Part shown: one piece after another, positions 16,482 to 26,072 of the stretch
Layout of the letters: every line of letters begins with the position of its first letter
Position numbering within the stretch: position 1 is the stretch's first letter
Source of the DNA: Pseudomonadales bacterium
Lineage (GTDB): Bacteria; Pseudomonadota; Gammaproteobacteria; Pseudomonadales; Azotimanducaceae
Reading direction: 5' to 3'
NCBI GenBank assembly: GCA_019090615.1
Contig: JAHRVQ010000003.1
Span: 1 to 64,000, forward strand
Length of the DNA stretch: 64,000 nt
The notes under the pieces: model-generated
The model's database searches: none
What the model was told of the DNA's origin: nothing
What the model saw: only the letters and a program-made list of their open reading frames with translations
Program-made: the position numbers and the translations under genes

Positions 16482-17369
16482 TTATTTTGCCGCTGGCGTA
16501 TTAGTTAAAAAGTTTGCCAGATTTGGGTCAAACTGGGGATGTAGATCCTGTTTAACGGCGGCGGCCCTGGCTGCGGGCAGGTCGGCTATTTCTGGATGGG
16601 GTAGAAGATAAAATCGACCCGTTGTTAGGCCGTCGATAACTACCTGGGCGACATCGGTGGCGGGCATACCTTTGGCGATAGTATGCTCATAGATTGATGA
16701 TAATCGTTCGCCGATTTCATTGGCAGCAGATGTTTTGCTGAGTGATTCGGGCCGGTTGCGGGCTGCTTTGAGTACCTGCGTATTTACTGCACCTGGGCAT
16801 AATACTGATACCCCAATGTTGGCCTTCAGGTGATTGAGTTCCTGCGCAAGTGTTTCTGTTAGTGCCAGTACAGCATGTTTGCTGGAATGATAAACGCCAA
16901 CAAATGCCCGTGCAGCAAATCCTGCTTCAGAGGCGGTGTTAACCACATGGGACGCATCGGGTTGCTTGAGCATTTTTGGTATAAAAGCGCGCAGGCCATT
17001 GGCGATGCCTTTGACATTGACGTTTAATACCCATTCCCAATCACTATCCTCAAGCTCCCATATAGGTGCCATAGGACCCATCACACCGGCATTGTTGATC
17101 AATAGATGAACATTGGCGTGTTTATCATAGACGGTTTCCGCCATTTGCGACATGGCAGCGGCATTAGCCACGTCGATCGAAAAAATTAAAGGCTCACCTG
17201 TTAACGTATCGCTGACAGATTGCAGGGCCTGTTGTTCTACGTCTACAAGAATAAGGTGCAGGCCTAGTTGATCTAAGGCGATGGCCAGTGCCCGTCCAAT
17301 ACCTGATGCGGCACCTGTAATAAGGGCGACGTTATCTTTGACCAATTTAAAACTGTTTTCCTGCTTCAT
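16482..17369 (-). CDS. SDR-family oxidoreductase
   Basis: 295 residues. ALITGAASGIGRALAIALDQ is the nucleotide-binding motif, followed by LLINNAGVMGP, a catalytic Ser in NTASEAGF and YHSSKHAVLAL with Tyr/Lys. It reads from an ATG overlapping the stop of the upstream VOC gene by 4 bp, so translation is likely coupled. Operon order is VOC, SDR, MaoC-N, MaoC. The C-terminal extension GRFYLLPHPEIADL resembles the end of the SDR at 42695-43471. Confidence 0.92.
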   Translation of the reverse strand: MKQENSFKLVKDNVALITGAASGIGRALAIALDQLGLHLILVDVEQQALQSVSDTLTGEPLIFSIDVANAAAMSQMAETVYDKHANVHLLINNAGVMGPMAPIWELEDSDWEWVLNVNVKGIANGLRAFIPKMLKQPDASHVVNTASEAGFAARAFVGVYHSSKHAVLALTETLAQELNHLKANIGVSVLCPGAVNTQVLKAARNRPESLSKTSAANEIGERLSSIYEHTIAKGMPATDVAQVVIDGLTTGRFYLLPHPEIADLPAARAAAVKQDLHPQFDPNLANFLTNTPAAK

Positions 17370-17950
17370 TTTATTGTTGTTTCCTGTTGAATAGGTTTTG
17401 GTGCGCTGCCCTGTTTAAGTAATTCTTCTATGGCGACGCCTGATTTATATTTGTTGACCAGGGTCTCGGGGTCAAACTCTATGCCCAAAGGGTTTTCTTT
17501 GAAACGATCAGACAACATCCATTGCATACCGCCCTCGTCATCAAAATTGTCTACCTGTAGTTCTACACCGTTACCGTCAGGGTCATGATAATACATGGAT
17601 GTTGTTGGGCCGTGGTTAATACACCACCAGGGCAGGATATCTGCCTTTTTTAATCGCATATAGCTAGACAACAGGCTGCCCAGATCGGCCAGAGTATAAG
17701 CAAAATGGTTGATCCCGGCTGTTTTTTCTGGCTGTTGTTTGAGTTTCGGGTTATTTACCAGGGCCAGCCGATGATGTTCATTGTCATAGGTCAGGAAACA
17801 GAGTAAATCATTTTCGGATACCACGCGCATCCCCAAGACCTGCGCGTACCAGTCTTTAAGCGCCAGGATTTGTGGGGTATTGATTACAATATGGGCGAAT
17901 TTCCCCGGTGAATTTACCTTGTCTGTATCGAGCTCTCTGGTTGTTAGCAT
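17366..17950 (-). CDS. VOC-family protein (extradiol dioxygenase-like)
   Basis: 194 residues. FAHIVINTPQILALKDWYAQ, GINHFAYTLADLGSL and YYHDPDGNGVELQVDNFDDE match the catechol/biphenyl-diol dioxygenase-like VOC module with His, His and Glu ligands. The extra C-terminal 45 residues (LSDRFKENPLGIEFDPETLV) occur in that subfamily. First gene of the four-gene minus-strand operon, with AGAGG 7 nt before the ATG. A role in ring-compound breakdown is plausible but inferred. Confidence 0.87.
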   Translation of the reverse strand: MLTTRELDTDKVNSPGKFAHIVINTPQILALKDWYAQVLGMRVVSENDLLCFLTYDNEHHRLALVNNPKLKQQPEKTAGINHFAYTLADLGSLLSSYMRLKKADILPWWCINHGPTTSMYYHDPDGNGVELQVDNFDDEGGMQWMLSDRFKENPLGIEFDPETLVNKYKSGVAIEELLKQGSAPKPIQQETTIK

Positions 17951-18418
17951 GGATAACCTCTAATTTTTTAAGGGGGACGCTTTTTTCGATCTTGTTCTTA
18001 GATCTTCTTTTTAGATCATTGCTGTGGTTCATAAATATCGATCATTACTATCCATGACCCTCCAACCCGCCAATTAGATGAGCGGCCAGAACATAAGCCC
18101 AAGTATCGGACTAACCTGTTGAGGGGTTGTGATCGTTAATATTTACCCTGGCCAGGAATAAATAAATCAAAATTAAGAAATTGTGTATCAATGAGTCGCT
18201 GTCTACTGTACATCAGTAGCTGCGATCTACCAAAATATTAAATAGGCTTGGCGTTGGTTTGACGAGTGCTGATTGAAGGGTAATTTTAGGCAAAGGCTTT
18301 CTTTCTTTATCAGGAAATTTGTTGGTGTTAATTGTTGGCGTTAATTGCAGAATTATTTTTGATGCGGTTTATCCCCCGTTAGCGACCATGTTGCTATCCA
18401 GATTGTGCTTAATTTGAT
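17951..18418. other. Intergenic stretch between divergent operons
   Basis: About 470 bp separating the minus-strand VOC operon from the plus-strand symporter gene. It must hold promoters for both. I looked for a glycine riboswitch before the symporter and did not find its conserved core. A repeated AGATC element occurs near 18000-18017. No gene seen. Confidence 0.5.
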
Positions 18419-20131
18419 ATGGTCAGCGGCTTATTTTGTGCAGGATCGGGGCCAATAACTTTGGAAATAATAAAGGATCTTTTGAATCTGTTGGACGGTT
18501 ATTTAGGCGCGGCCACCTATTTTCCTTTTGCCTTGTTGGGTACCGGTCTTTTTTTAACGATTTACCTCAGGTTTCCGCAGATTCGGTTTTTTAGCCATGC
18601 CTGGCGTGTCCTCATGGGAAAATACGATAAACCGGGCGCGGAGGGAGATGCAACCCATTTCCAGGCGCTGTCAACCGCCATATCCGGGACCGTGGGCACG
18701 GGTAATATCGGCGGTGTTGCACTGGCGATATATTTGGGTGGGCCAGCAGCCTTATTCTGGATGTGGATGACAGCTTTTCTGGGTATGACGAGTAAGTTCG
18801 TTGAAGTCAGTTTATCGCATAAATACCGCGAAAAAGACGCTGACGGCCATATTTCGGGTGGCCCTATGTATGTGATGGAAAAACGCCTCAATATGAAATG
18901 GCTGGCGGTTTTTTTCGCCCTGGCAACTGTTGTTAGCTCCTTTGGTACGGGTAGTTTGCCGCAAAGTAATAGTATTGCTAACGGTGTTGAAGCAAGTTTT
19001 GGCGTGCCTGTCTGGCTTACCGGCGGGGTGTTAGCGTTATTACTGGCCTTTGTCATCATCGGTGGTATTAGTCGGATCATTAAAGTAGCGGAAAAAATTG
19101 TACCATTGATGGCCGTATTCTATTTGTTGGGTGCGCTGACGGTTATCCTATATAACTTTGACCAGATTATACCGTCTTTCATAGCGGTTTTTAGAGATGC
19201 ATTTACAGGCTCAGCCGCCAGCGGTGGTTTCCTCGGGGCCAGTTTTGCCTATGCCTTTAACCGCGGCGTTAATCGCGGCTTATTTTCCAATGAAGCAGGT
19301 CAGGGGTCGGCACCTATTGCCCATGCCGCGGCCAAAACTGATGAACCGGTTGCAGAAGGGATGATCGCTATCCTTGAACCTTTTATTGATACCATAATTA
19401 TTTGTAGCGTCACCGGTCTGGTTATTCTTGCTTCGGGTGTCTGGACAGAGAAAATACACACTGATTTTCAACAGTTTGATACCGAAGTAATTGCTGGTGT
19501 GTACCATGAGACCAACCCTGAACAAAGGCAGGCTTTATATCAACATTTGAGCTTTACTCAGTCCAGCGATCCGATCAAACCCTATAGTGGCCAAATTGAG
19601 GTAGTTAATGGCAAAGCGGTTTCGGATCGATTTACTATTATTCACAACCGCTCGGTAGCTGAAGATGTGGAATATTCGGTAGCGGGAGAACCGTTTACAG
19701 GCCAACTGATGGTTAATGACGGGGCAATTAAAACTGAAGTCAAGTTGCACGGTAAATCCCTGATTCACTCGGTCGACCTTACTATGGAGGCATTTAGCCG
19801 TGGTTACCTTGGTGATTATGGTCGGTATGTGGTTTCAATTGGCCTGGTATTGTTTGCTTTTACAACCGCTGTTGCCTGGTCCTATTATGGCGATCGAGCC
19901 ATGACTTACCTTTTTGGCACCGCTTCAGTACTTCCTTACCGGGTGATCTATGTCAGCGGTTTTTTTATTGCGGCAGTGGCAGATACATCGCTAATCTGGC
20001 TCATGTCGGCAATTTCTATCGCGTTGATGACACTGCCTAATCTGCTAACGATGCTCTGGTTACATAAAGAAATGAAACAGGATGTGGATCAATACTGGCA
20101 ACAGGTAAAAGCACCTGAAGCTGAGAATTAA
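18419..20131 (+). CDS. AGCS-family sodium:alanine/glycine symporter
   Basis: 570 residues, inner membrane. Family blocks include [68 protein letters not shown] and [20 protein letters not shown]. It imports alanine or glycine with Na+. It is longer than the usual 450-500 residues because a hydrophilic insert of roughly 110 residues (about 345-455) lies between two membrane segments. The start is uncertain: ATG at 18419 lacks a ribosome site, while TTG at 18482 has AAAGGA a few bases upstream. Confidence 0.92.
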   Translation: MVSGLFCAGSGPITLEIIKDLLNLLDGYLGAATYFPFALLGTGLFLTIYLRFPQIRFFSHAWRVLMGKYDKPGAEGDATHFQALSTAISGTVGTGNIGGVALAIYLGGPAALFWMWMTAFLGMTSKFVEVSLSHKYREKDADGHISGGPMYVMEKRLNMKWLAVFFALATVVSSFGTGSLPQSNSIANGVEASFGVPVWLTGGVLALLLAFVIIGGISRIIKVAEKIVPLMAVFYLLGALTVILYNFDQIIPSFIAVFRDAFTGSAASGGFLGASFAYAFNRGVNRGLFSNEAGQGSAPIAHAAAKTDEPVAEGMIAILEPFIDTIIICSVTGLVILASGVWTEKIHTDFQQFDTEVIAGVYHETNPEQRQALYQHLSFTQSSDPIKPYSGQIEVVNGKAVSDRFTIIHNRSVAEDVEYSVAGEPFTGQLMVNDGAIKTEVKLHGKSLIHSVDLTMEAFSRGYLGDYGRYVVSIGLVLFAFTTAVAWSYYGDRAMTYLFGTASVLPYRVIYVSGFFIAAVADTSLIWLMSAISIALMTLPNLLTMLWLHKEMKQDVDQYWQQVKAPEAEN

Positions 20132-20325
20132 TTACCGCAGGCACTGGGTAAAGGGTGGCAAAATGACCTGCCCGATATAAAACTTAATACCTGGTAGTCC
20201 AGTCGGGCGGATAAAATACCTTGTTCGCCTGAAGCTGGAATGAGACCGGCTTGAGAGACCTGTTGGCTTAAGAACAATTTAACGAGATGAGAAATATAAA
20301 TGAATGAAGCGGGAACAATGCAACC

Positions 20326-21087
20326 ATGGAATTAGCCGACAAAGTCGTTATCGTTACAGGCTCGTCATCCGGTGTCGGCGCAGCCACGGTTAAGCTGTTG
20401 GCGAGCAAAGGTTGCCATGTAGTTATTAATTATGCACGCAGTAAGGAGGCGGCCTTTGAAGTTGCCAGCCAATGCGAGGCCTATGGTGTACAAACGCTGG
20501 TCCATAAAGCGGATGTGGCCAATGATGCAGATTGTCAATCGATGGTTGCGGCCACGCTGAATAAATGGGGCATTATTAACGGGCTTGTTAATAATGCCGG
20601 TACCACCAAATTTGTTCCTCATAACGATTTGGATGGTCTTGAAAAAGCAGATTTTTTTGATATTTATGGGGTCAATGTTGTTGGTCCCTACCAAATGGTC
20701 CGTGCCTGCGAGCAGGCATTGAGGTTAAATACGGCGGCATCGGTGGTGAATGTAGCGTCTGTGGCGGGCGTTCGGGGTATTGGTAGTTCTATCGCTTATG
20801 CTGCGTCGAAGGGTGCGCTTATAACCATGACTCAATCTCTGGCACGGGTGCTTGGCCCACAAATAAGAGTCAATGCGGTTTGTCCCGGCTTTATTGCGGG
20901 TGACTGGCTAGCGCAGGGCATGGGTCCGGCGTACGATCAGATAAAAGCTTCGCTGGAAAATAGTGCGCCTTTAAAAGTAACCTGCACCCCAGAAAGTGTA
21001 GCTGAGTCTATAGTCTATTTTATAGAAGGCCATTCGGTAATAACCGGGCAACATATTATTTTGGATGGTGGCCAATGTTTAGTATGA
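20326..21087 (+). CDS. SDR-family oxidoreductase
   Basis: 253 residues. VIVTGSSSGVGAATVKLLAS is the cofactor loop, with LVNNAGTTKFV, NVASVAGVRG carrying the catalytic Ser, YAASKGAL with Tyr/Lys, and GQHIILDGGQCLV at the end. FabG-like; substrate unknown. Eight bases separate it from the M16 peptidase gene, so the two are probably cotranscribed. Confidence 0.92.
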   Translation: MELADKVVIVTGSSSGVGAATVKLLASKGCHVVINYARSKEAAFEVASQCEAYGVQTLVHKADVANDADCQSMVAATLNKWGIINGLVNNAGTTKFVPHNDLDGLEKADFFDIYGVNVVGPYQMVRACEQALRLNTAASVVNVASVAGVRGIGSSIAYAASKGALITMTQSLARVLGPQIRVNAVCPGFIAGDWLAQGMGPAYDQIKASLENSAPLKVTCTPESVAESIVYFIEGHSVITGQHIILDGGQCLV

Positions 21088-21094
21088 GTTTAAT

Positions 21095-24040
21095 ATGAGC
21101 ATAGATGTGAGCAATGATATGAAAACCGTACAGCATCACCCAGCTTTTGAACGCAAACGTAGCCATACGGTGAAAACCCTGAATCTTCAGGTCACCGAAT
21201 ATGAACATATAAATACTGGTGCCTTGCATTATCATTTGGCAATGCCGCACCCGGAAAACGTGTTTATGGTGGCATTTAGAACAGTGCCTACGGATTCTAC
21301 TGGTGTGGCCCATATCCTGGAGCATACGGCATTATGTGGCAGTGAAAAATATCCCGTAAGGGATCCATTTTTCCTGATGATTCGGCGTTCACTTAATACC
21401 TTTATGAATGCTTTTACCTCCAGTGACTATACGGCCTACCCATTTGCTAGCCAAAATCAAAAAGACTTTAGTAATTTACTGGATATCTACCTGGATGCGG
21501 TGTTCTTTTCTCGGCTTGATCCGCTTGATTTTGCCCAGGAAGGACACCGGCTTGAATTTGAAATACCTGATGATGCAGAGAGTAACCTGGTGTACAAGGG
21601 GGTGGTATTTAATGAAATGAAAGGAGACACAAGCTCAGTTGTCTCCGTGTTGTACGACGAATTGAAAAAGCATCTATTTCCCACCAGTACCTATCACTAT
21701 AATAGTGGCGGTGATCCGGCAGTAATCCCTGAGCTGAAATATGACCAGTTAATGGACTTTTACCGCTCGCACTATCATCCGAGTAATGCCATTTTTATGA
21801 CCTTTGGTGATAAACCGGTGCAAGAACTGCAGACAGAATTCGAAACTCAGGCGTTAGCTAAATTTGAGCGCTCTGATATCCGCATAGAAGTGACACCTGA
21901 AGTACGGCGTGAATCAATAAAGCGCGTAGAGACCGCGTATGGTGTTGATTCAGCTGATGGGCTGGAAAATAAAACGCATATCGTGATGGCCTGGTTGCTT
22001 GGTGAAAATACGGATCTTGAATTATTGTTAAAATGCAATTTGTTATCCGATGTATTGCTAGATACATCGGCATCACCCTTACGTCAGGTGCTTGAAAATA
22101 CCGACCTTGGCGGTGCTCCATCACCACTCTGTGGCCTGGAAGAATCCAATCGTGAAATGAGTTTTATGTGCGGCCTGGAAGGATGTGAACGGCAGAATGC
22201 AGATGATGTTGAGAAATTAATTTTAGCCACCCTGACACAGGTTGCAGAACAGGGGGTGGCCAAAGAAAAACTCGAAGCGTGTCTACATCAGCTAGAACTC
22301 CATCAGCGAGAAATTGGCGGTGACGGTCAGCCATTTGGTTTGCAATTGATGTTTTCCTGTATGTCAGCAGCAGTTCACCGTGGTGACCCGATTGAACTGC
22401 TGGATATTGACCCGGTCATGCAAAGGCTTAGAATTGCGATAGAAGAACCAGATTTTATCAAAAATTTAATCCAGGAATTATTGCTCGACAACCAACACCG
22501 GGTGCGACTGAGCCTGTTCCCTGATGCAAAGCTTAACGAACAAAAGAGACAGCAGGAAGAAGCCAAACTTGCCGCTATTAAACGTAATCTGACAGAACCC
22601 GAAAAGTCTGAAATTATTCGCTTAAGCCAACAACTGAAACAAAGACAAAACAGAGAGGAGCCGCTGGAGGTGTTGCCAAAAGTCGGGCTGGAGGATATTC
22701 CTCTAAGCCTTAATTTGCCAAAAGCAGAACGGCTGGGTAAACAGAAAAATGTTGCGACGACTTATTATCCCGCTGGTACCAACGGTCTGGTTTATCATCA
22801 ACTGGTTTTGCCCTTGCCGCAGCTAAACGTACAGGAATTCCAGCAGTTGCCGCTTTTTACGCAGTTGATCTCAGAATTAGGCTCTGGGCAACGGGATTAT
22901 CTCTCCACACAACATTTGCAACATAGTGTAACCGGTGGTGTATACGTCTATTCTGCGGTGCGCAGTCAGATTGATAATCCAGCTGAAATGATAGCCAATA
23001 TGACTTTTTCCAGTCGTTGCCTAAAACGTAATACGCAGGAGATGCTGAAACTGCTGAAAGATACCTATGAATCCCCAAATTTTACCGAAACCAGTAGAAT
23101 CAGGGATCTAGTCAAGCAAATAAGAATTCGCCGTGAATCGAGTATTACCAGTAGTGGACATAATCTGGCTATGACCGCTGCGGCCGCCTATTTTAGACCA
23201 ATACCGCTATTAAACCATCATTTGAGTGGTCTGGAAGGATTGCAGAAACTCAAAGCGCTGGATACCAGTCTCGATTCAAAAGCAGGGATTGATGCTTTTG
23301 TAGCGCGTTTTGAGTCCATTCATCAGTCGTTACTTAACTCGACTCCAGAGCTTTTGCTAGTCACTGAAGCTGACTATAAACAACAGGCGCTTGAGGCGGT
23401 TAATCAATGTTGGCAAAAAGACCTGCCGCGTTTCGAAGCAAGCCTTATTGACTGTCCTTTTGCAGCGACGACGAAGCACCAGGCATGGCTGACAACGACT
23501 CAGGTGAATTTCTGTGCCAGTGCCTTTAAAACGGTGCCAGAGTCTCACGTAGATAGTGTTGCGTTAACGGTATTGGCGGGTGTATTGCGCAATGGTCATC
23601 TGCATCGAACTATTCGTGAACAGGGCGGGGCCTATGGCGGTGGTGCAGGCCATGATATGGCCAATGGTATATTCAGGTTTTATTCGTATCGCGATCCAAA
23701 TTTGATGGCAACTTTTGACGCCTTTGAGGCGTCAGTAAACTGGGTACTAACAGGTAATATTGATTTTCCACTGGTTGAAGAGTCAATATTAGGCTTAATC
23801 AGCAGTATTGATGCGCCAGCGTCACCCGCAGGCGAAGCCAAGCAGGCTTATCATAGTGATTTATTTGGTCGTACCTCGGAGCACCGGCAGTTAATGCGAC
23901 AACGCATTCTTAAAGTTTCAGTAGCAGACATTAAGCGGGTTGCAGAAAAGTATTTGACCGACCAGAGTGCACAGGCTGTGGTGGCGAGCGAAACCGCAAG
24001 TCAGGCCTTACCCGATTATTTTGTTGTTAAACAAATATGA
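21095..24040 (+). CDS. M16C-family metallopeptidase (PreP/falcilysin-like)
   Basis: 981 residues, the full length of a one-chain M16C enzyme. TGVAHILEHTALCGSEKYPV carries the inverted zinc motif HxxEH. The distal zinc Glu is expected in the FNEMKGD region. Four homologous domains follow; the C-terminal half has REQGGAYGGGAGHD, the conserved substrate-binding R/Y region. Such enzymes digest peptides in an enclosed chamber. No signal peptide, so probably cytoplasmic. A second ATG at residue 9 (MKTVQHHPAF) is an alternative start. Confidence 0.93.
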   Translation: MSIDVSNDMKTVQHHPAFERKRSHTVKTLNLQVTEYEHINTGALHYHLAMPHPENVFMVAFRTVPTDSTGVAHILEHTALCGSEKYPVRDPFFLMIRRSLNTFMNAFTSSDYTAYPFASQNQKDFSNLLDIYLDAVFFSRLDPLDFAQEGHRLEFEIPDDAESNLVYKGVVFNEMKGDTSSVVSVLYDELKKHLFPTSTYHYNSGGDPAVIPELKYDQLMDFYRSHYHPSNAIFMTFGDKPVQELQTEFETQALAKFERSDIRIEVTPEVRRESIKRVETAYGVDSADGLENKTHIVMAWLLGENTDLELLLKCNLLSDVLLDTSASPLRQVLENTDLGGAPSPLCGLEESNREMSFMCGLEGCERQNADDVEKLILATLTQVAEQGVAKEKLEACLHQLELHQREIGGDGQPFGLQLMFSCMSAAVHRGDPIELLDIDPVMQRLRIAIEEPDFIKNLIQELLLDNQHRVRLSLFPDAKLNEQKRQQEEAKLAAIKRNLTEPEKSEIIRLSQQLKQRQNREEPLEVLPKVGLEDIPLSLNLPKAERLGKQKNVATTYYPAGTNGLVYHQLVLPLPQLNVQEFQQLPLFTQLISELGSGQRDYLSTQHLQHSVTGGVYVYSAVRSQIDNPAEMIANMTFSSRCLKRNTQEMLKLLKDTYESPNFTETSRIRDLVKQIRIRRESSITSSGHNLAMTAAAAYFRPIPLLNHHLSGLEGLQKLKALDTSLDSKAGIDAFVARFESIHQSLLNSTPELLLVTEADYKQQALEAVNQCWQKDLPRFEASLIDCPFAATTKHQAWLTTTQVNFCASAFKTVPESHVDSVALTVLAGVLRNGHLHRTIREQGGAYGGGAGHDMANGIFRFYSYRDPNLMATFDAFEASVNWVLTGNIDFPLVEESILGLISSIDAPASPAGEAKQAYHSDLFGRTSEHRQLMRQRILKVSVADIKRVAEKYLTDQSAQAVVASETASQALPDYFVVKQI

Positions 24041-24192
24041 TGTCTCAAGCATAAGTTTGAAATGAGTCGTTTTAAAGATCCAAAAAAAATAGCAGTAATA
24101 AAAAGAAATTATAAATTATTAGAAGTTATAAATGGCCTGAAGTTAAAGATCATTAACAAAATCCAGGCGATAAAACCAAAAAGGAGAATGAC

Positions 24193-24870
24193 ATGGCAGA
24201 AATGATGCGATTAGAGGCAGCGGATGGTTTTGCATTTGATGGGTACTGCAAAAAACCTGAGTCAGGTAAAGACATCAGGGGTGCGGTGCTGGTAATTCAG
24301 GAAGTATTTGGCGTCAATGGGCATATTCGTGAAGTTTGCGACGGTTATGCGGAACAGGGTTATGTTGCGCTTGCCCCAGCAATTTTTGATCGGGTGGAAA
24401 AAAACGTCCAGCTTGGCTACGAAGGCAAGGACATGATGCGAGGTGTTGAAATTGCCAAAGGGCTTCTGAAACCGGAACAGACTATGCTGGATCTCAATGC
24501 TGGCATAGAATATTTACAACAATTTGGTAAAGTCGGGGTAGTCGGATATTGTTTTGGCGGCTTGATGAGTTGGCTCTGTGCGGCTGAGATGGAGGGTGTT
24601 GCCTGTGTATCGGCATACTATGGTGGTGGCGTTACAGCAAAGATTGAGCTCACACCAAAAGTACCCACTATTTTGCATTTCGGTGATCAGGATGCACATA
24701 TTCCACTGCCGGACGTTGAGAAATTAATTGCCGTGCATCCTTCAGTACCTGTATATATTTATGCAGCCGACCATGGTTTCAATTGCGACCATCGCGCCAG
24801 TTATGATGAGGCAGCTGCAAAGCTAGCGCTGCAACGGACCCACGCGCTGTTTGCAGAGCATATCGGTTGA
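24193..24870 (+). CDS. Dienelactone hydrolase family protein
   Basis: 225 residues, alpha/beta hydrolase. VLVIQEVFGVNGHIREVCDG contains the family Glu. GYCFGGLMSW holds the nucleophile Cys (about residue 120), FGDQDAHIP the Asp, and YAADHGFNC the His, so the Cys-Asp-His triad is complete. Carboxymethylenebutenolidases open dienelactones in chlorocatechol breakdown, but many homologues have other ester substrates. AAGGAG lies 6 nt before the ATG. Confidence 0.92.
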   Translation: MAEMMRLEAADGFAFDGYCKKPESGKDIRGAVLVIQEVFGVNGHIREVCDGYAEQGYVALAPAIFDRVEKNVQLGYEGKDMMRGVEIAKGLLKPEQTMLDLNAGIEYLQQFGKVGVVGYCFGGLMSWLCAAEMEGVACVSAYYGGGVTAKIELTPKVPTILHFGDQDAHIPLPDVEKLIAVHPSVPVYIYAADHGFNCDHRASYDEAAAKLALQRTHALFAEHIG

Positions 24871-24922
24871 TTATTACCCACGCTATTTTGGTAATCACGC
24901 CGAAATACATTTTAAGCCCAGG

Positions 24923-24961
24923 TTAATTCGTTTGCGCTGCTGAACCAGCGCAGCAAATTAA
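24923..24961. terminator. Composite stem-loop in intergenic region
   Basis: TGCGCTG (24933-24939) and CAGCGCA (24946-24952) form a 7-bp GC-rich hairpin flanked by TTAATT/AATTAA, which extends the stem with an internal loop. It lies about 60 bp after the dienelactone hydrolase gene and may end its transcript, though no clean T run follows. The remaining 24962-25302 holds no gene and should contain the TonB-operon promoter; no Fur box was recognised. Confidence 0.4.
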
Positions 24962-25302
24962 TCTGTTTGGTTGGTTTGCCCTATTGATTTGGGGCTCAGC
25001 GCAGATTCATAAAAAAGCAATAAAAAGCTTGTCAACTTGGCTTCCATAATGCGTTACCACCAGGCCTGACTAGCATGCCAATAAAGAACCCTTGAGAATG
25101 GTAGAAAATGGGAAGCTTAACTTGACAAAACTGCGTGGTTTCTACATTCTGTGGCCGTTGATGGGTGACAACTCTATCTCTAAGCGTGCTAAAAAATAAG
25201 AATAAACCAGAAACAAAATTAGGATGTTGAGTGACCCAATCCCGTCGACCCATTAGATAGAGCAATAACTTATAAGAGCAACAAATCCCAATAGGTACAA
25301 AC

Positions 25303-26067
25303 ATGAGAGAATTTCACATTAGGCGGATGCTGTTTGCATTGGCTATTTGCATCATGTCTATGCAGGCCTCTGCGCAGACCCTGGACGAAGTTTTGGGTGT
25401 AAGGGCATCGACGACTGAAAATGGTCGTCAATCGCAGTTAAAAATTGACTCGCTTGCCGAAGATACCAGAGATCTATTAACGCAGTTTAAAACAGTTATG
25501 AAAGTTGTTGACGGTTTACGCGTATACAACCAGCAACAACGTCGACTTATTGCAAATCAAAAAACTGAGATGCAAGAGCTTGATCAGTCAATTGATAATG
25601 TCACGGTTATCGAACGACAAATCACACCGCTAATCGAACGAATGATCACTAATCTCGAGAAATTCATCGAACTGGATATGCCGTTTTTGATGAGCGAGCG
25701 ACGGGAGAGAATAGAATTTTTGAAGGATACACTGGACCGATCAGATGTCGCTGTATCAGAGAAATTCAGTCAGGTTATGCAAGCTTACCAGGTTGAAAAT
25801 GCCTATGGTTCGACTATTGAAGCTTATGCAGACATCATCAACCTCAATGGTGCTGAACGTACCGTTGATATCTTAAAATGGGGCCGAGTATCATTAGTAT
25901 TTCAAACACCTGATGGTGCAACAACGGGTGTCTGGGATAAGAGTACTCAGGATTGGGTTGTATTAGATGAAGAGTTTAGTGCTGGTATTCGTGAAGGTTT
26001 ACGTATTGCCCGTAAGACACAGACGGCCGGTCTGGTTCGTCTACCCGTAAGTGCACCAGGAGAATAA
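25303..26067 (+). CDS. DUF3450 periplasmic coiled-coil protein of TonB system
   Basis: 254 residues. Signal peptide cut near MSMQASAQ. The mature part is a long coiled coil (about residues 40-140) followed by NAYGSTIEAYADIINLNGAE and a beta-rich tail, the DUF3450 layout. This family is encoded first in TtpC-type TonB operons of marine Gammaproteobacteria. Its exact role is not established; a periplasmic partner of TtpC is the usual proposal. Five bases separate it from the next gene. Confidence 0.9.
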   Translation: MREFHIRRMLFALAICIMSMQASAQTLDEVLGVRASTTENGRQSQLKIDSLAEDTRDLLTQFKTVMKVVDGLRVYNQQQRRLIANQKTEMQELDQSIDNVTVIERQITPLIERMITNLEKFIELDMPFLMSERRERIEFLKDTLDRSDVAVSEKFSQVMQAYQVENAYGSTIEAYADIINLNGAERTVDILKWGRVSLVFQTPDGATTGVWDKSTQDWVVLDEEFSAGIREGLRIARKTQTAGLVRLPVSAPGE

Positions 26068-26072
26068 TAAAA

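Noticed and set aside
17951-18418. Glycine riboswitch before the AGCS symporter
   Set aside because: Often found with this family, but the conserved aptamer core is not visible on the plus strand.
24062-24205. 47-codon Lys-rich frame between the M16 peptidase and dienelactone hydrolase genes
   Set aside because: AT-rich DNA naturally gives such Lys/Ile-rich frames; no ribosome site, and it runs into the next gene's start.
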